Positions 30,161-43,100 of a DNA stretch of 64,000 nucleotides are shown here, piece by piece. The translations under genes and the position numbers were made by a program. The notes under the pieces were generated by a model. The model was not told where the DNA came from, ran no database searches, and saw only the letters and a list, made by a program, of their open reading frames with translations. Position 1 is the first letter of the stretch, and every line of letters begins with the position of its first letter. Source of the stretch: Aphanomyces cochlioides (lineage: Eukaryota > Oomycota > Saprolegniomycetes > Saprolegniales > Verrucalvaceae); the NCBI GenBank assembly GCA_019828595.1, contig JAHQRK010000010.1:558001-622000 (forward strand), in the 5' to 3' direction.

Positions 30161-30241
30161 GACAGCTTGGCCGAGCGGTTAAGGCGTTAGACTCGAAATC
30201 TAATGGGGAAACCCTCGTGAGTTCAAATCTCACAGCTGTCG
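30161..30241 (+). tRNA. tRNA-Ser(CGA), normal D-loop, unit E
   Basis: Anticodon CGA at 30194-30196; 81 nt; TTTTT follows. Confidence 0.97.
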
Positions 30242-31053
30242 ATACTTTTTCGTGCCACTCGACACGATTTATCCACATCAACACGAATGTATTTTTTTCA
30301 TACGAATGCAGTAGCCAATACTTTGATCACACACACACACAGAAACACTCGAAGTAGTATTCAAATTTCTCAAGCACACACTGCATGTACCCTTCCCTGC
30401 ACACCACATAATATGTGGTACATGTGACTGCTCAACATACCTAATTCAACTTTGCTTCTTCCAACTCATCTGTCTTTTCTATCTCAGGGCTGCTCGTGGT
30501 GACAAGTTGGATTGAACACATCATGTTTTTTCATGGATATGGCTCGTCGGGAAAGAACACCTCATCCCGGTGCTCAAGGAGCATATTTTTGCCGTGGTTT
30601 TAATTCCTGTTTCAAGGTTCTTTCACAACTCGAAAAGACCCCTTGTCTTGGCAGTGCAGATTGCTGCTTTATTTAGGCCATTCGTGTACGAAAGAAAGTA
30701 TCGTGATAATACAAACACTTTTTGTCGCTCTGCTCGCTTCAACTGTAGTTTTAATTATAGAGTTGACTGTCGATGTCCGCAAGGTGTATTAATGGTATAG
30801 CAACACACAGGTGACACGATGTAGGACAAGTGAGCATGCGCATTGAAGGCCGTGTCGAGACACAACACGTAGTTTCTGGGGAAAGTGTGAGTTGGCAAAC
30901 GTATGATTGAGTTATTTGTAAGTTTTGACGCAATGGTGGGATTCTAGAAGTAGAAATGGTGATTTTCTGTCGTGGTGTGCTTGAATGAGTGTGACAGCAT
31001 GCGTGTGATGTTTGGATTGGATGTGTAGCTCAAGTTGCTTCAGAGTCATGAAA

Positions 31054-31134
31054 GACAGCTTGGCCGAGCGGTTAAGGCGTTAGACTAGAAATCTAATGGG
31101 GTCACCCGCGTGAGTTCAAATCTCACAGCTGTCG
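31054..31134 (+). tRNA. tRNA-Ser(AGA), unit F, uninterrupted
   Basis: Anticodon AGA at 31087-31089; native upstream flank. Confidence 0.97.
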
Positions 31135-32398
31135 ACTTTTTCTCCTTTTACCCCATCTTACTTGCCGACATGAAACGACACACATTGTCCATCGAATCAT
31201 AATTTTAACACTACACTTGCCGCGTAACCCAAGAAATACTCATCATCCGCTGCCTCGTACCAAACGATCTGCTAACCAATCGCAGCGACAAAGTGCATGA
31301 TTGGGATTGATTCACCACTCATTTCATCAGTCAGTGTTATCCCCAACAGTTCACCACGGTGAATGAACAGCATTTCGAAAAAAACAGGTCAACAACAGAC
31401 CCACAGCACGTCTATGGTTACTTCCGTTGCGACTTTTACGGAAGCAACAGTTACATGGCAAAAGTCGCCTCGTGGAAACTCGGAAAGTCGTAGACAAGTC
31501 CGAGATCGTATCGAATCAAATCGCATATGATTCGATAAGCATTCAATTCGAATCCACGAATGATATTGCTAAAGAAGTGTCGTGAAGAATGCACGATTTT
31601 ATTCAAAGTAATGCCAGTGATGTTGTGAAATTGTGTGGAAATCGTCCACTCCAAGACGGAACGAATAAGACATTGAAGGTGTATCCAAGCGTTGATTCGA
31701 CGATGTTTCGAGTGAAAGTACCAACATGGGGTGCATATTTTGGTGTGATATTATTGACGGATGTCTTTCCGTGAGGTCATCGGGTTCACATCAACGGCGA
31801 CGAAGAAACAAACAATGTTTTACTTTCGGCTGGAAGATTCATCGACGGCTTCAAGATGACATATATTGTCCACTTTTTCACATACTACGTGAAATTCAAA
31901 TGTAGGAGCGGATTCTCCAGGGCGTATCTGCTTTTTTGCATGAAAGATCCTCAAGATAGAGAAGAATGCACATCTGAGGACCCTTTGATCCTTTGAAGAT
32001 TTGCGAGCATGTATCGAGAGTTCATAGTCTTTGACGTAGAAGGCTTTACGTCAACAAGTTGGCTCAAATGTGACCTGAAAAGAACAAAGATAATCTGAAT
32101 AGGTCGTTGTTTTCAAACGAGTGGTGATATAGATGAGTTTGAGTTAATGTGGATGGTGCAAGAATGCCTGTTCCTCTCCCTGCTTGGAATGAATTGGCAA
32201 CAAGCATGCCAGCTCGACGACTGTGTCTCAGTTTGAGTAGGTGAGTATAGTTGTTGTAACATCGTGGAATTTGAGTGTATTTTTTGTTGGGAGTCTCTCT
32301 TGAAGGTGTTCGATGAGTGCAGGTGCATGGTGTTGGAGAATGCAAGGTTTGAACGTCTCGTGTGGTTGTTATGGCAAGTCTTGTGAGTCGAGTATAGA

Positions 32399-32485
32399 GA
32401 CAGCTTGGCCGAGAAGTCAAAGGATGCGCGTTAGACTCGAAATCTAATGGGGAAACCCTCGTGAGTTCAAATCTCACAGCTGTCG
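32399..32485 (+). tRNA. tRNA-Ser(CGA) with LINE-derived D-loop, unit F
   Basis: The LINE-like tract is at 32414-32427 and the anticodon at 32438-32440. No LINE lies within 5 kb on either side, so the altered state is not confined to units next to a LINE. Confidence 0.75.
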
Positions 32486-33296
32486 ATACTTTTTCGTGCC
32501 ACTCGACACGATTTGTCCACATCAACACGAATGAATTTTTTCATACGAATGCAGTAGCCAATACTTTGATCACACACACACACAGAAACACTCGAAGTAG
32601 TATTCAAATTTCTCAAGCACACACTGCATGTACCCTTCCCTGCACACCACATAATATGTGGTACATGTGACTGCTCAACATACCTAATTCAACTTTGCTT
32701 CTTCCAACTCATCTGTCTTTTCTATCTCAGGGCTGCTCGTGGTGACAAGTTGGATTGAACACATCATGTTTTTTCATGGATATGGCTCGTCGGGAAAGAA
32801 CACCTCATCCCGGTGCTCAAGGAGCATATTTTTGCCGTGGTTTTAATTCCTGTTTCAAGGTTCTTTCACAACTCGAAAAGACCCCTTGTCTTGGCAGTGC
32901 AGATTGCTGCTTTATTTAGGCCATTCGTGTACGAAAGAAAGTATCGTGATAATACAAACACTTTTTGTCGTTCTGCTCGCTTCAACTGTAGTTTTAATTA
33001 TAGAGTTGACTGTCGATGTCCGCAAGGTGTATTAATGGTATAGCAACACACAGGTGACACGATGTAGGACAAGTGAGCATGCGCATTGAAGGCCGTGTCG
33101 AGACACAACACGTAGTTTCTGGGGAAAGTGTGAGTTGGCAAACGTATGATTGAGTTATTTGTAAGTTTTGACGCAATGGTGGGATTCTAGAAGTAGAAAT
33201 GGTGATTTTCTGTCGTGGTGTGCTTGAATGAGTGTGACAGCATGCGTGTGATGTTTGGATTGGATGTGTAGCTCAAGTTGCTTCAGAGTCATGAAA

Positions 33297-33377
33297 GACA
33301 GCTTGGCCGAGCGGTTAAGGCGTTAGACTAGAAATCTAATGGGGTCACCCGCGTGAGTTCAAATCTCACAGCTGTCG
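33297..33377 (+). tRNA. tRNA-Ser(AGA), unit G, uninterrupted
   Basis: Anticodon AGA at 33330-33332; native upstream flank. Confidence 0.97.
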
Positions 33378-34641
33378 ACTTTTTCTCCTTTTACCCCATC
33401 TTACTTGCCGACATGAAACGACACACATTGTCCATCGAATCATAATTTTAACACTACACTTGCCGCGTAACCCAAGAAATACTCATCATCCGCTGCCTCG
33501 TACCAAACGATCTGCTAACCAATCGCAGCGACAAAGTGCATGATTGGGATTGATTCACCACTCATTTCATCAGTCAGTGTTATCCCCAACAGTTCACCAC
33601 GGTGAATGAACAGCATTTCGAAAAAAACAGGTCAACAACAGACCCACAGCACGTCTATGGTTACTTCCGTTGCGACTTTTACGGAAGCAACAGTTACATG
33701 GCAAAAGTCGCCTCGTGGAAACTCGGAAAGTCGTAGACAAGTCCGAGATCGTATCGAATCAAATCGCATATGATTCGATAAGCATTCAATTCGAATCCAC
33801 GAATGATATTGCTAAAGAAGTGTCGTGAAGAATGCACGATTTTATTCAAAGTAATGCCAGTGATGTTGTGAAATTGTGTGGAAATCGTCCACTCCAAGAC
33901 GGAACGAATAAGACATTGAAGGTGTATCCAAGCGTTGATTCGACGATGTTTCGAGTGAAAGTACCAACATGGGGTGCATATTTTGGTGTGATATTATTGA
34001 CGGATGTCTTTCCGTGAGGTCATCGGGTTCACATCAACGGCGACGAAGAAACAAACAATGTTTTACTTTCGGCTGGAAGATTCATCGACGGCTTCAAGAT
34101 GACATATATTGTCCACTTTTTCACATACTACGTGAAATTCAAATGTAGGAGCGGATTCTCCAGGGCGTATCTGCTTTTTTGCATGAAAGATCCTCAAGAT
34201 AGAGAAGAATGCACATCTGAGGACCCTTTGATCCTTTGAAGATTTGCGAGCATGTATCGAGAGTTCATAGTCTTTGACGTAGAAGGCTTTACGTCAACAA
34301 GTTGGCTCACATGTGACCTGAAAAGAACAAAGATAATCTGAATAGGTCGTTGTTTTCAAACGAGTGGTGATATAGATGAGTTTGAGTTAATGTGGATGGT
34401 GCAAGAATGCCTGTTCCTCTCCCTGCTTGGAATGAATTGGCAACAAGCATGCCAGCTCGACGACTGTGTCTCAGTTTGAGTAGGTGAGTATAGTTGTTGT
34501 AACATCGTGGAATTTGAGTGTATTTTTTGTTGGGAGTCTCTCTTGAAGGTGTTCGATGAGTGCAGGTGCATGGTGTTGGAGAATGCAAGGTTTGAACGTC
34601 TCGTGTGGTTGTTATGGCAAGTCTTGTGAGTCGAGTATAGA

Positions 34642-34722
34642 GACAGCTTGGCCGAGCGGTTAAGGCGTTAGACTCGAAATCTAATGGGGAAACCCTCGTG
34701 AGTTCAAATCTCACAGCTGTCG
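34642..34722 (+). tRNA. tRNA-Ser(CGA), normal D-loop, unit G
   Basis: Anticodon CGA at 34675-34677. Confidence 0.97.
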
Positions 34723-35534
34723 ATACTTTTTCGTGCCACTCGACACGATTTGTCCACATCAACACGAATGAATTTTTTCATACGAATGCAGTAGCCAATA
34801 CTTTGATCACACACACACACAGAAACACTCGAAGTAGTATTCAAATTTCTCAAGCACACACTGCATGTACCCTTCCCTGCACACCACATAATATGTGGTA
34901 CATGTGACTGCTCAACATACCTAATTCAACTTTGCTTCTTCCAACTCATCTGTCTTTTCTATCTCAGGGCTGCTCGTGGTGACAAGTTGGATTGAAACAC
35001 ATCATGTTTTTTCATGGATATGGCTCGTCGGGAAAGAACACCTCATCCCGGTGCTCAAGGAGCATATTTTTGCCGTGGTTTTAATTCCTGTTTCAAGGTT
35101 CTTTCACAACTCGAAAAGACCCCTTGTCTTGGCAGTGCAGATTGCTGCTTTATTTAGGCCATTCGTGTACGAAAGAAAGTATCGTGATAATACAAACACT
35201 TTTTGTCGTTCTGCTCGCTTCAACTGTAGTTTTAATTATAGAGTTGACTGTCGATGTCCGCAAGGTGTATTAATGGTATAGCAACACACAGGTGACACGA
35301 TGTAGGACAAGTGAGCATGCGCATTGAAGGCCGTGTCGAGACACAACACGTAGTTTCTGGGGAAAGTGTGAGTTGGCAAACGTATGATTGAGTTATTTGT
35401 AAGTTTTGACGCAATGGTGGGATTCTAGAAGTAGAAATGGTGATTTTCTGTCGTGGTGTGCTTGAATGAGTGTGACAGCATGCGTGTGATGTTTGGATTG
35501 GATGTGTAGCTCAAGTTGCTTCAGAGTCATGAAA

Positions 35535-35615
35535 GACAGCTTGGCCGAGCGGTTAAGGCGTTAGACTAGAAATCTAATGGGGTCACCCGCGTGAGTTCAA
35601 ATCTCACAGCTGTCG
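35535..35615 (+). tRNA. tRNA-Ser(AGA), unit H, uninterrupted
   Basis: Anticodon AGA at 35568-35570; native upstream flank. Confidence 0.97.
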
Positions 35616-36879
35616 ACTTTTTCTCCTTTTACCCCATCTTACTTGCCGACATGAAACGACACACATTGTCCATCGAATCATAATTTTAACACTACACTTG
35701 CCGCGTAACCCAAGAAATACTCATCATCCGCTGCCTCGTACCAAACGATCTGCTAACCAATCGCAGCGACAAAGTGCATGATTGGGATTGATTCACCACT
35801 CATTTCATCAGTCAGTGTTATCCCCAACAGTTCACCACGGTGAATGAACAGCATTTCGAAAAAAACAGGTCAACAACAGACCCACAGCACGTCTATGGTT
35901 ACTTCCGTTGCGACTTTTACGGAAGCAACAGTTACATGGCAAAAGTCGCCTCGTGGAAACTCGGAAAGTCGTAGACAAGTCCGAGATCGTATCGAATCAA
36001 ATCGCATATGATTCGATAAGCATTCAATTCGAATCCACGAATGATATTGCTAAAGAAGTGTCGTGAAGAATGCACGATTTTATTCAAAGTAATGCCAGTG
36101 ATGTTGTGAAATTGTGTGGAAATCGTCCACTCCAAGACGGAACGAATAAGACATTGAAGGTGTATCCAAGCGTTGATTCGACGATGTTTCGAGTGAAAGT
36201 ACCAACATGGGGTGCATATTTTGGTGTGATATTATTGACGGATGTCTTTCCGTGAGGTCATCGGGTTCACATCAACGGCGACGAAGAAACAAACAATGTT
36301 TTACTTTCGGCTGGAAGATTCATCGACGGCTTCAAGATGACATATATTGTCCACTTTTTCACATACTACGTGAAATTCAAATGTAGGAGCGGATTCTCCA
36401 GGGCGTATCTGCTTTTTTGCATGAAAGATCCTCAAGATAGAGAAGAATGCACATCTGAGGACCCTTTGATCCTTTGAAGATTTGCGAGCATGTATCGAGA
36501 GTTCATAGTCTTTGACGTAGAAGGCTTTACGTCAACAAGTTGGCTCACATGTGACCTGAAAAGAACAAAGATAATCTGAATAGGTCGTTGTTTTCAAACG
36601 AGTGGTGATATAGATGAGTTTGAGTTAATGTGGATGGTGCAAGAATGCCTGTTCCTCTCCCTGCTTGGAATGAATTGGCAACAAGCATGCCAGCTCGACG
36701 ACTGTGTCTCAGTTTGAGTAGGTGAGTATAGTTGTTGTAACATCGTGGAATTTGAGTGTATTTTTTGTTGGGAGTCTCTCTTGAAGGTGTTCGATGAGTG
36801 CAGGTGCATGGTGTTGGAGAATGCAAGGTTTGAACGTCTCGTGTGGTTGTTATGGCAAGTCTTGTGAGTCGAGTATAGA

Positions 36880-36960
36880 GACAGCTTGGCCGAGCGGTTA
36901 AGGCGTTAGACTCGAAATCTAATGGGGAAACCCTCGTGAGTTCAAATCTCACAGCTGTCG
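36880..36960 (+). tRNA. tRNA-Ser(CGA), normal D-loop, unit H
   Basis: Anticodon CGA at 36913-36915. Confidence 0.97.
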
Positions 36961-37771
36961 ATACTTTTTCGTGCCACTCGACACGATTTGTCCACATCAA
37001 CACGAATGAATTTTTTCATACGAATGCAGTAGCCAATACTTTGATCACACACACACACAGAAACACTCGAAGTAGTATTCAAATTTCTCAAGCACACACT
37101 GCATGTACCCTTCCCTGCACACCACATAATATGTGGTACATGTGACTGCTCAACATACCTAATTCAACTTTGCTTCTTCCAACTCATCTGTCTTTTCTAT
37201 CTCAGGGCTGCTCGTGGTGACAAGTTGGATTGAACACATCATGTTTTTTCATGGATATGGCTCGTCGGGAAAGAACACCTCATCCCGGTGCTCAAGGAGC
37301 ATATTTTTGCCGTGGTTTTAATTCCTGTTTCAAGGTTCTTTCACAACTCGAAAAGACCCCTTGTCTTGGCAGTGCAGATTGCTGCTTTATTTAGGCCATT
37401 CGTGTACGAAAGAAAGTATCGTGATAATACAAACACTTTTTGTCGTTCTGCTCGCTTCAACTGTAGTTTTAATTATAGAGTTGACTGTCGATGTCCGCAA
37501 GGTGTATTAATGGTATAGCAACACACAGGTGACACGATGTAGGACAAGTGAGCATGCGCATTGAAGGCCGTGTCGAGACACAACACGTAGTTTCTGGGGA
37601 AAGTGTGAGTTGGCAAACGTATGATTGAGTTATTTGTAAGTTTTGACGCAATGGTGGGATTCTAGAAGTAGAAATGGTGATTTTCTGTCGTGGTGTGCTT
37701 GAATGAGTGTGACAGCATGCGTGTGATGTTTGGATTGGATGTGTAGCTCAAGTTGCTTCAGAGTCATGAAA

Positions 37772-37852
37772 GACAGCTTGGCCGAGCGGTTAAGGCGTTA
37801 GACTAGAAATCTAATGGGGTCACCCGCGTGAGTTCAAATCTCACAGCTGTCG
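37772..37852 (+). tRNA. tRNA-Ser(AGA), unit I, uninterrupted
   Basis: Anticodon AGA at 37805-37807; native upstream flank. Confidence 0.97.
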
Positions 37853-39116
37853 ACTTTTTCTCCTTTTACCCCATCTTACTTGCCGACATGAAACGACACA
37901 CATTGTCCATCGAATCATAATTTTAACACTACACTTGCCGCGTAACCCAAGAAATACTCATCATCCGCTGCCTCGTACCAAACGATCTGCTAACCAATCG
38001 CAGCGACAAAGTGCATGATTGGGATTGATTCACCACTCATTTCATCAGTCAGTGTTATCCCCAACAGTTCACCACGGTGAATGAACAGCATTTCGAAAAA
38101 AACAGGTCAACAACAGACCCACAGCACGTCTATGGTTACTTCCGTTGCGACTTTTACGGAAGCAACAGTTACATGGCAAAAGTCGCCTCGTGGAAACTCG
38201 GAAAGTCGTAGACAAGTCCGAGATCGTATCGAATCAAATCGCATATGATTCGATAAGCATTCAATTCGAATCCACGAATGATATTGCTAAAGAAGTGTCG
38301 TGAAGAATGCACGATTTTATTCAAAGTAATGCCAGTGATGTTGTGAAATTGTGTGGAAATCGTCCACTCCAAGACGGAACGAATAAGACATTGAAGGTGT
38401 ATCCAAGCGTTGATTCGACGATGTTTCGAGTGAAAGTACCAACATGGGGTGCATATTTTGGTGTGATATTATTGACGGATGTCTTTCCGTGAGGTCATCG
38501 GGTTCACATCAACGGCGACGAAGAAACAAACAATGTTTTACTTTCGGCTGGAAGATTCATCGACGGCTTCAAGATGACATATATTGTCCACTTTTTCACA
38601 TACTACGTGAAATTCAAATGTAGGAGCGGATTCTCCAGGGCGTATCTGCTTTTTTGCATGAAAGATCCTCAAGATAGAGAAGAATGCACATCTGAGGACC
38701 CTTTGATCCTTTGAAGATTTGCGAGCATGTATCGAGAGTTCATAGTCTTTGACGTAGAAGGCTTTACGTCAACAAGTTGGCTCAAATGTGACCTGAAAAG
38801 AACAAAGATAATCTGAATAGGTCGTTGTTTTCAAACGAGTGGTGATATAGATGAGTTTGAGTTAATGTGGATGGTGCAAGAATGCCTGTTCCTCTCCCTG
38901 CTTGGAATGAATTGGCAACAAGCATGCCAGCTCGACGACTGTGTCTCAGTTTGAGTAGGTGAGTATAGTTGTTGTAACATCGTGGAATTTGAGTGTATTT
39001 TTTGTTGGGAGTCTCTCTTGAAGGTGTTCGATGAGTGCAGGTGCATGGTGTTGGAGAATGCAAGGTTTGAACGTCTCGTGTGGTTGTTATGGCAAGTCTT
39101 GTGAGTCGAGTATAGA

Positions 39117-39203
39117 GACAGCTTGGCCGAGAAGTCAAAGGATGCGCGTTAGACTCGAAATCTAATGGGGAAACCCTCGTGAGTTCAAATCTCACAGCTG
39201 TCG
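39117..39203 (+). tRNA. tRNA-Ser(CGA) with LINE-derived D-loop, unit I
   Basis: The LINE-like tract is at 39132-39145 and the anticodon at 39156-39158. Confidence 0.75.
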
Positions 39204-40015
39204 ATACTTTTTCGTGCCACTCGACACGATTTGTCCACATCAACACGAATGAATTTTTTCATACGAATGCAGTAGCCAATACTTTGATCACACACACACA
39301 CAGAAACACTCGAAGTAGTATTCAAATTTCTCAAGCACACACTGCATGTACCCTTCCCTGCACACCACATAATATGTGGTACATGTGACTGCTCAACATA
39401 CCTAATTCAACTTTGCTTCTTCCAACTCATCTGTCTTTTCTATCTCAGGGCTGCTCGTGGTGACAAGTTGGATTGAACACATCATGTTTTTTCATGGATA
39501 TGGCCGTCGGGGGAAAGAACACCTCATCCCGGTGCTCAAGAAGCATATTTTTGCCGTGGTTTTAATTCCTGTTTCAAGGTTCTTTCACAACTCGAAAAGA
39601 CCCCTTGTCTTGGCAGTGCAGATTGCTGCTTTATTTAGGCCATTCGTGTACGAAAGAAAGTATCGTGATAATACAAACACTTTTTGTCGCTCTGCTCGCT
39701 TCAACTGTAGTTTTAATTATAGAGTTGACTGTCGATGTCCGCAAGGTGTATTAATGGTATAGCAACACACAGGTGACACGATGTAGGACAAGTGAGCATG
39801 CGCATTGAAGGCCGTGTCGAGACACAACACGTAGTTTCTGGGGAAAGTGTGAGTTGGCAAACGTATGATTGAGTTATTTGTAAGTTTTGACGCAATGGTG
39901 GGATTCTAGAAGTAGAAATGGTGATTTTCTGTCGTGGTGTGCTTGAATGAGTGTGACAGCATGCGTGTGATGTTTGGATTGGATGTGTAGCTCAAGTTGC
40001 TTCAGAGTCATGAAA

Positions 40016-40030
40016 GACAGCTTGGCCGAG
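40016..40030 (+). repeat. Left target-site duplication; tRNA-Ser(AGA) stub, LINE copy 4
   Basis: The 15 bp are repeated at 46598-46612. Confidence 0.93.
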
Positions 40031-40159
40031 AAGTCAAAGGATGCGCGTTAGATGTTAGTCTAAGCTAATCTTGCCGAAGCTCAATCCTGACCTTGTGCCA
40101 GAGCGCTGGCAGCGGTTTCATCACTGGTTCTTGGGAGCCAGTGGTTGGGGGAGGGGTGG

Positions 40160-43100
40160 CTAATGCACATCGAACGTAGTTTCGAGTGCCAAACATTTTG
40201 GATATTTGCTTCGAAGTTCGGAATATGGAGTCTGGGAGAAGAGTTTTTCGAGGACTGTTCGAGTTTGATCAATGACCGGGTCGTCGGCATCCTGTCGTCG
40301 CATCCACCAGCGAACGGTGCCCATCCACAGAAGGAAGGATTGCTCGACGAGGACGTGCGGTGGAGGCGCTGCTCGGCGGCGGTGTTTCCGATTGTTGCGC
40401 TGGGTCCAAGCCGTATGGAGTGAAACTCCTACGAGCATGACCCAGAGTTGAAAGAGTGTGTCCTTGGTAAGTCTTCCCAGAGCGTTGACCTTGAAGCGGT
40501 CAAGATTAGCGATGTTGGTCCAAGAGAATGATACGCCAAACTGTTGCCACGGCCCTTCGTGGGCAGTCCACAGTGGAGCAATCGACGGACAAGTATGCAG
40601 AGCATGGGCAAGTGTTTCTCGACTATCACATTCGTGGGGGCACAGCACACGCTCGGGGTCAGTTGATAGGAGGTATTTATAGCGTTCGTTGACTGGGAGC
40701 ATGTTCATTGTAGCTCGGAACCATACATCGGCGTGAACTGGGGTAACCCATCGTAGGGATTTGCGCACAAGGGACATGTATTTCCTAGCCGTATCATGGT
40801 CAGGGCGACTCGAGTTGTAAGTCGGGTGTGGATCCGTTGGGGTGGGACCATGGTATGCTATTTTGGCGATGAGTTTCCTCGGCCACATTGGGTAGGGCTG
40901 TTGTTGGTCGCGCACAAGTGCTCGAAAGGGAAGAGGTGGAGACGATGGAATGATCTGAGGGGCATCATGGCGGACTTGGAAGCGGGTACAGGTAGAAAGG
41001 TAGACTTGCGTCAGGTGGTCGTACACGCTGCGTGTGCGGTGCACGGGATGAAACCAAATTCGGCCATTTTGAAAGGAGACTGTGCATGCCGGGTTGCCTG
41101 AGGACATGAGTCCCTGAAATTGTTGGAAGGTGGGCCAGTAGCCTTGTGGAGTGGTTTTGTTCAAGAAATCACTGAGGCATGTGAGACCGTTTCGTGCTCC
41201 CGCTTGACACCACAAGCGGGCTTCTGTAGATCGGGATATAATCGATGCAGCAGTGGTCTTGCCGTGGAGTAAGAAGTCGTGATACGTGGTGAGCCAGATA
41301 GGCATGTGCAGGGTCATGGGCAAATCTGGACGTATCGGAAGGCGAAGCTTCATTGGGACTTTAGACCAGGCTTGCCAGACGTCCAGCCACATTGGGTGGA
41401 GCTCGGGAAGGTCCAGCCACGCTGAGCTAATCTGTGGCCTGTACCACAGGAAGTCAAATGGCTGGGAAGGGCGATAGACTGTTCGTGTGCAATTGGCGAA
41501 TTGTTCAAGCACGAGTGAAAACCACAGCGGTCGAGGCGCAATGGTCGGCCCAGCCAGAAGTCTTTGGAGGAGCCCGAGTCGCTGCCCACGGATGATTGAA
41601 GCTATGTGGGGGATTCCAAGCCCCAGGACTTTATCATACATCCAACTACCGTTGATGGGGAGGCGATACTTAGGGTCGATGGCAGTCTTGCCTCCAGCGA
41701 TGTAGTTGTTTAACATCCGTTGCCAAGTCTCGATCATGCCCGCTGGGATTGGAGTTACGGCAGTAACGTGCCAAACAAGGCCAAGGATCAGTGACGAGGC
41801 TAGTGTTCGACGGCCTTGAATTGTTCTCGCGCGGCTGTGCCATTGGGCAAAGGCTGCGAGGTATTTGTCGTTTATTTGCTGCGCATGGTAGTTGGGTGGC
41901 AGACGGTGGCCAATGTAGGCGCCGAGGAAGCGAATCGGCTGGCCTGACGCTGCTAGTGTGATGGACGGTGCCGAGGCTCGTCCAGTCGGCTCTTCATTAT
42001 TGTTGAGGGCTAGTGTGATGCACTTAGATCGGTTTAACGCAGCTCCAGAGACCGCGCAAAACTTGCCGACGATCTCGTCCACTTGGTATTCAGCCGACTC
42101 AAGCGATCCCGATAGTATGGTGGAGTCGTCAGCGAAGAACACGCTAGTAAGGCAAGTGTCGTCATCGATTTGGATGCCGGCTTCGGGGCGAGCGCGGAGC
42201 ATGGCGCCAAGTGGCTCTAGATACAGGTCGAAAAGAAGACAGGACAGAGGACAGCCTTGTTTGACTCCGCGGTTGGGTCGAATGGTGGGACCAGGTGCGC
42301 CATTGAGCAACAAGTGGACTTCTGGGTTCCTGTACAGCAAGCGGACCCAGCCCAAAAACTCAGGACCGATGTTCATTTTTGACATCACTGCAAAGAGGAA
42401 TGGCCAGCGGACCATGTCATAGGCCTTCGCAAAGTCGAGGAATGTAGCGTACCATTCCTCATTATTGCGGGTGGCCTTGTGTTGGAGGGCTTGAATCAAA
42501 TGAATGTGGTCGGTTATATTGCGGCCCTTCACAAAACCTGCTTGGGACGGGTGAATAAGCGTGTCCGCTACTGCCGACAGTCGATAAGCTAACACACGCG
42601 AAAGTATTTTGACTTCCACTGGCATGAGAGCAATCGGTCGATAGTTTCCGGGATCGGTGCGCTCTCCTTTCTTGTATAGCAAGGTGATTGAACTTTTGCG
42701 CTGATGTGGTAGGAGACAGCCATGGTGCTTACGTTGGTACTCGAAAACTATGCAGAGAATGGCCGCGAAGGTCTCGGGAGCTACTTGGAAGAAGGCCGCC
42801 GGCCAGCCGTCCAGGCCAGGCGACTTGTTTCTGCGCATTGTCTCGATTGCTGAGCACAGTTCAGAGGCAATAATTGGTCTGTCAAGGGCTCTGCGCTGAT
42901 CCGTCGACAATGAAGCTGTGACGTGGTTGATGACAGTCTCCTGTAGAGCAGGATCGGGCGAGGGGTTTGTTGCGGGCTTCACCATTATGGACCGCCAGTG
43001 TGTTGTGAAGATGCTAGCAACTTCATCCGGATTTGTGGTGATCACGTCGTTTTTCATCGCTGAGGTGATAGGTACCTTTAGCGCAGGTGGTTTACGCAGG

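Larger units (their letters stand above)
28816..31053 (+). repeat. tRNA-Ser satellite unit E (2238 bp)
   Basis: This is the first of five adjacent units (E to I) marked by CACTTGCC for CACTGGCC near 28976, CCCCAACAG for CCCCACAG, an extra A in the poly(A) run, and CACGAATG for CACGTATG. It also has a GTATTTTTTT variant near 30288. The spacers hold no recognised gene. Confidence 0.95.
31054..33296 (+). repeat. tRNA-Ser satellite unit F (2243 bp)
   Basis: This is an E-to-I subfamily unit with an altered CGA gene. It is flanked on both sides by units with a normal CGA gene. The spacers hold no recognised gene. Confidence 0.95.
33297..35534 (+). repeat. tRNA-Ser satellite unit G (2238 bp)
   Basis: This E-to-I subfamily unit has a normal CGA gene and a one-base insertion (GATTGAAACAC) near 34996. 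The spacers hold no recognised gene. Confidence 0.95.
35535..37771 (+). repeat. tRNA-Ser satellite unit H (2237 bp)
   Basis: This E-to-I subfamily unit has a normal CGA gene and lacks the one-base insertion of unit G. The spacers hold no recognised gene. Confidence 0.95.
37772..40015 (+). repeat. tRNA-Ser satellite unit I (2244 bp)
   Basis: The last E-to-I subfamily unit has an altered CGA gene and a local rearrangement (GGCCGTCGGGGGAAAG for GGCTCGTCGGGAAAG) near 39503. LINE copy 4 follows directly. The spacers hold no recognised gene. Confidence 0.95.

Noticed and set aside
6695..40015. CRISPR-like array of regularly spaced repeats
   Set aside because: The repeats are whole 2.24-kb units with tRNA genes and near-identical spacers, and no cas genes are present.
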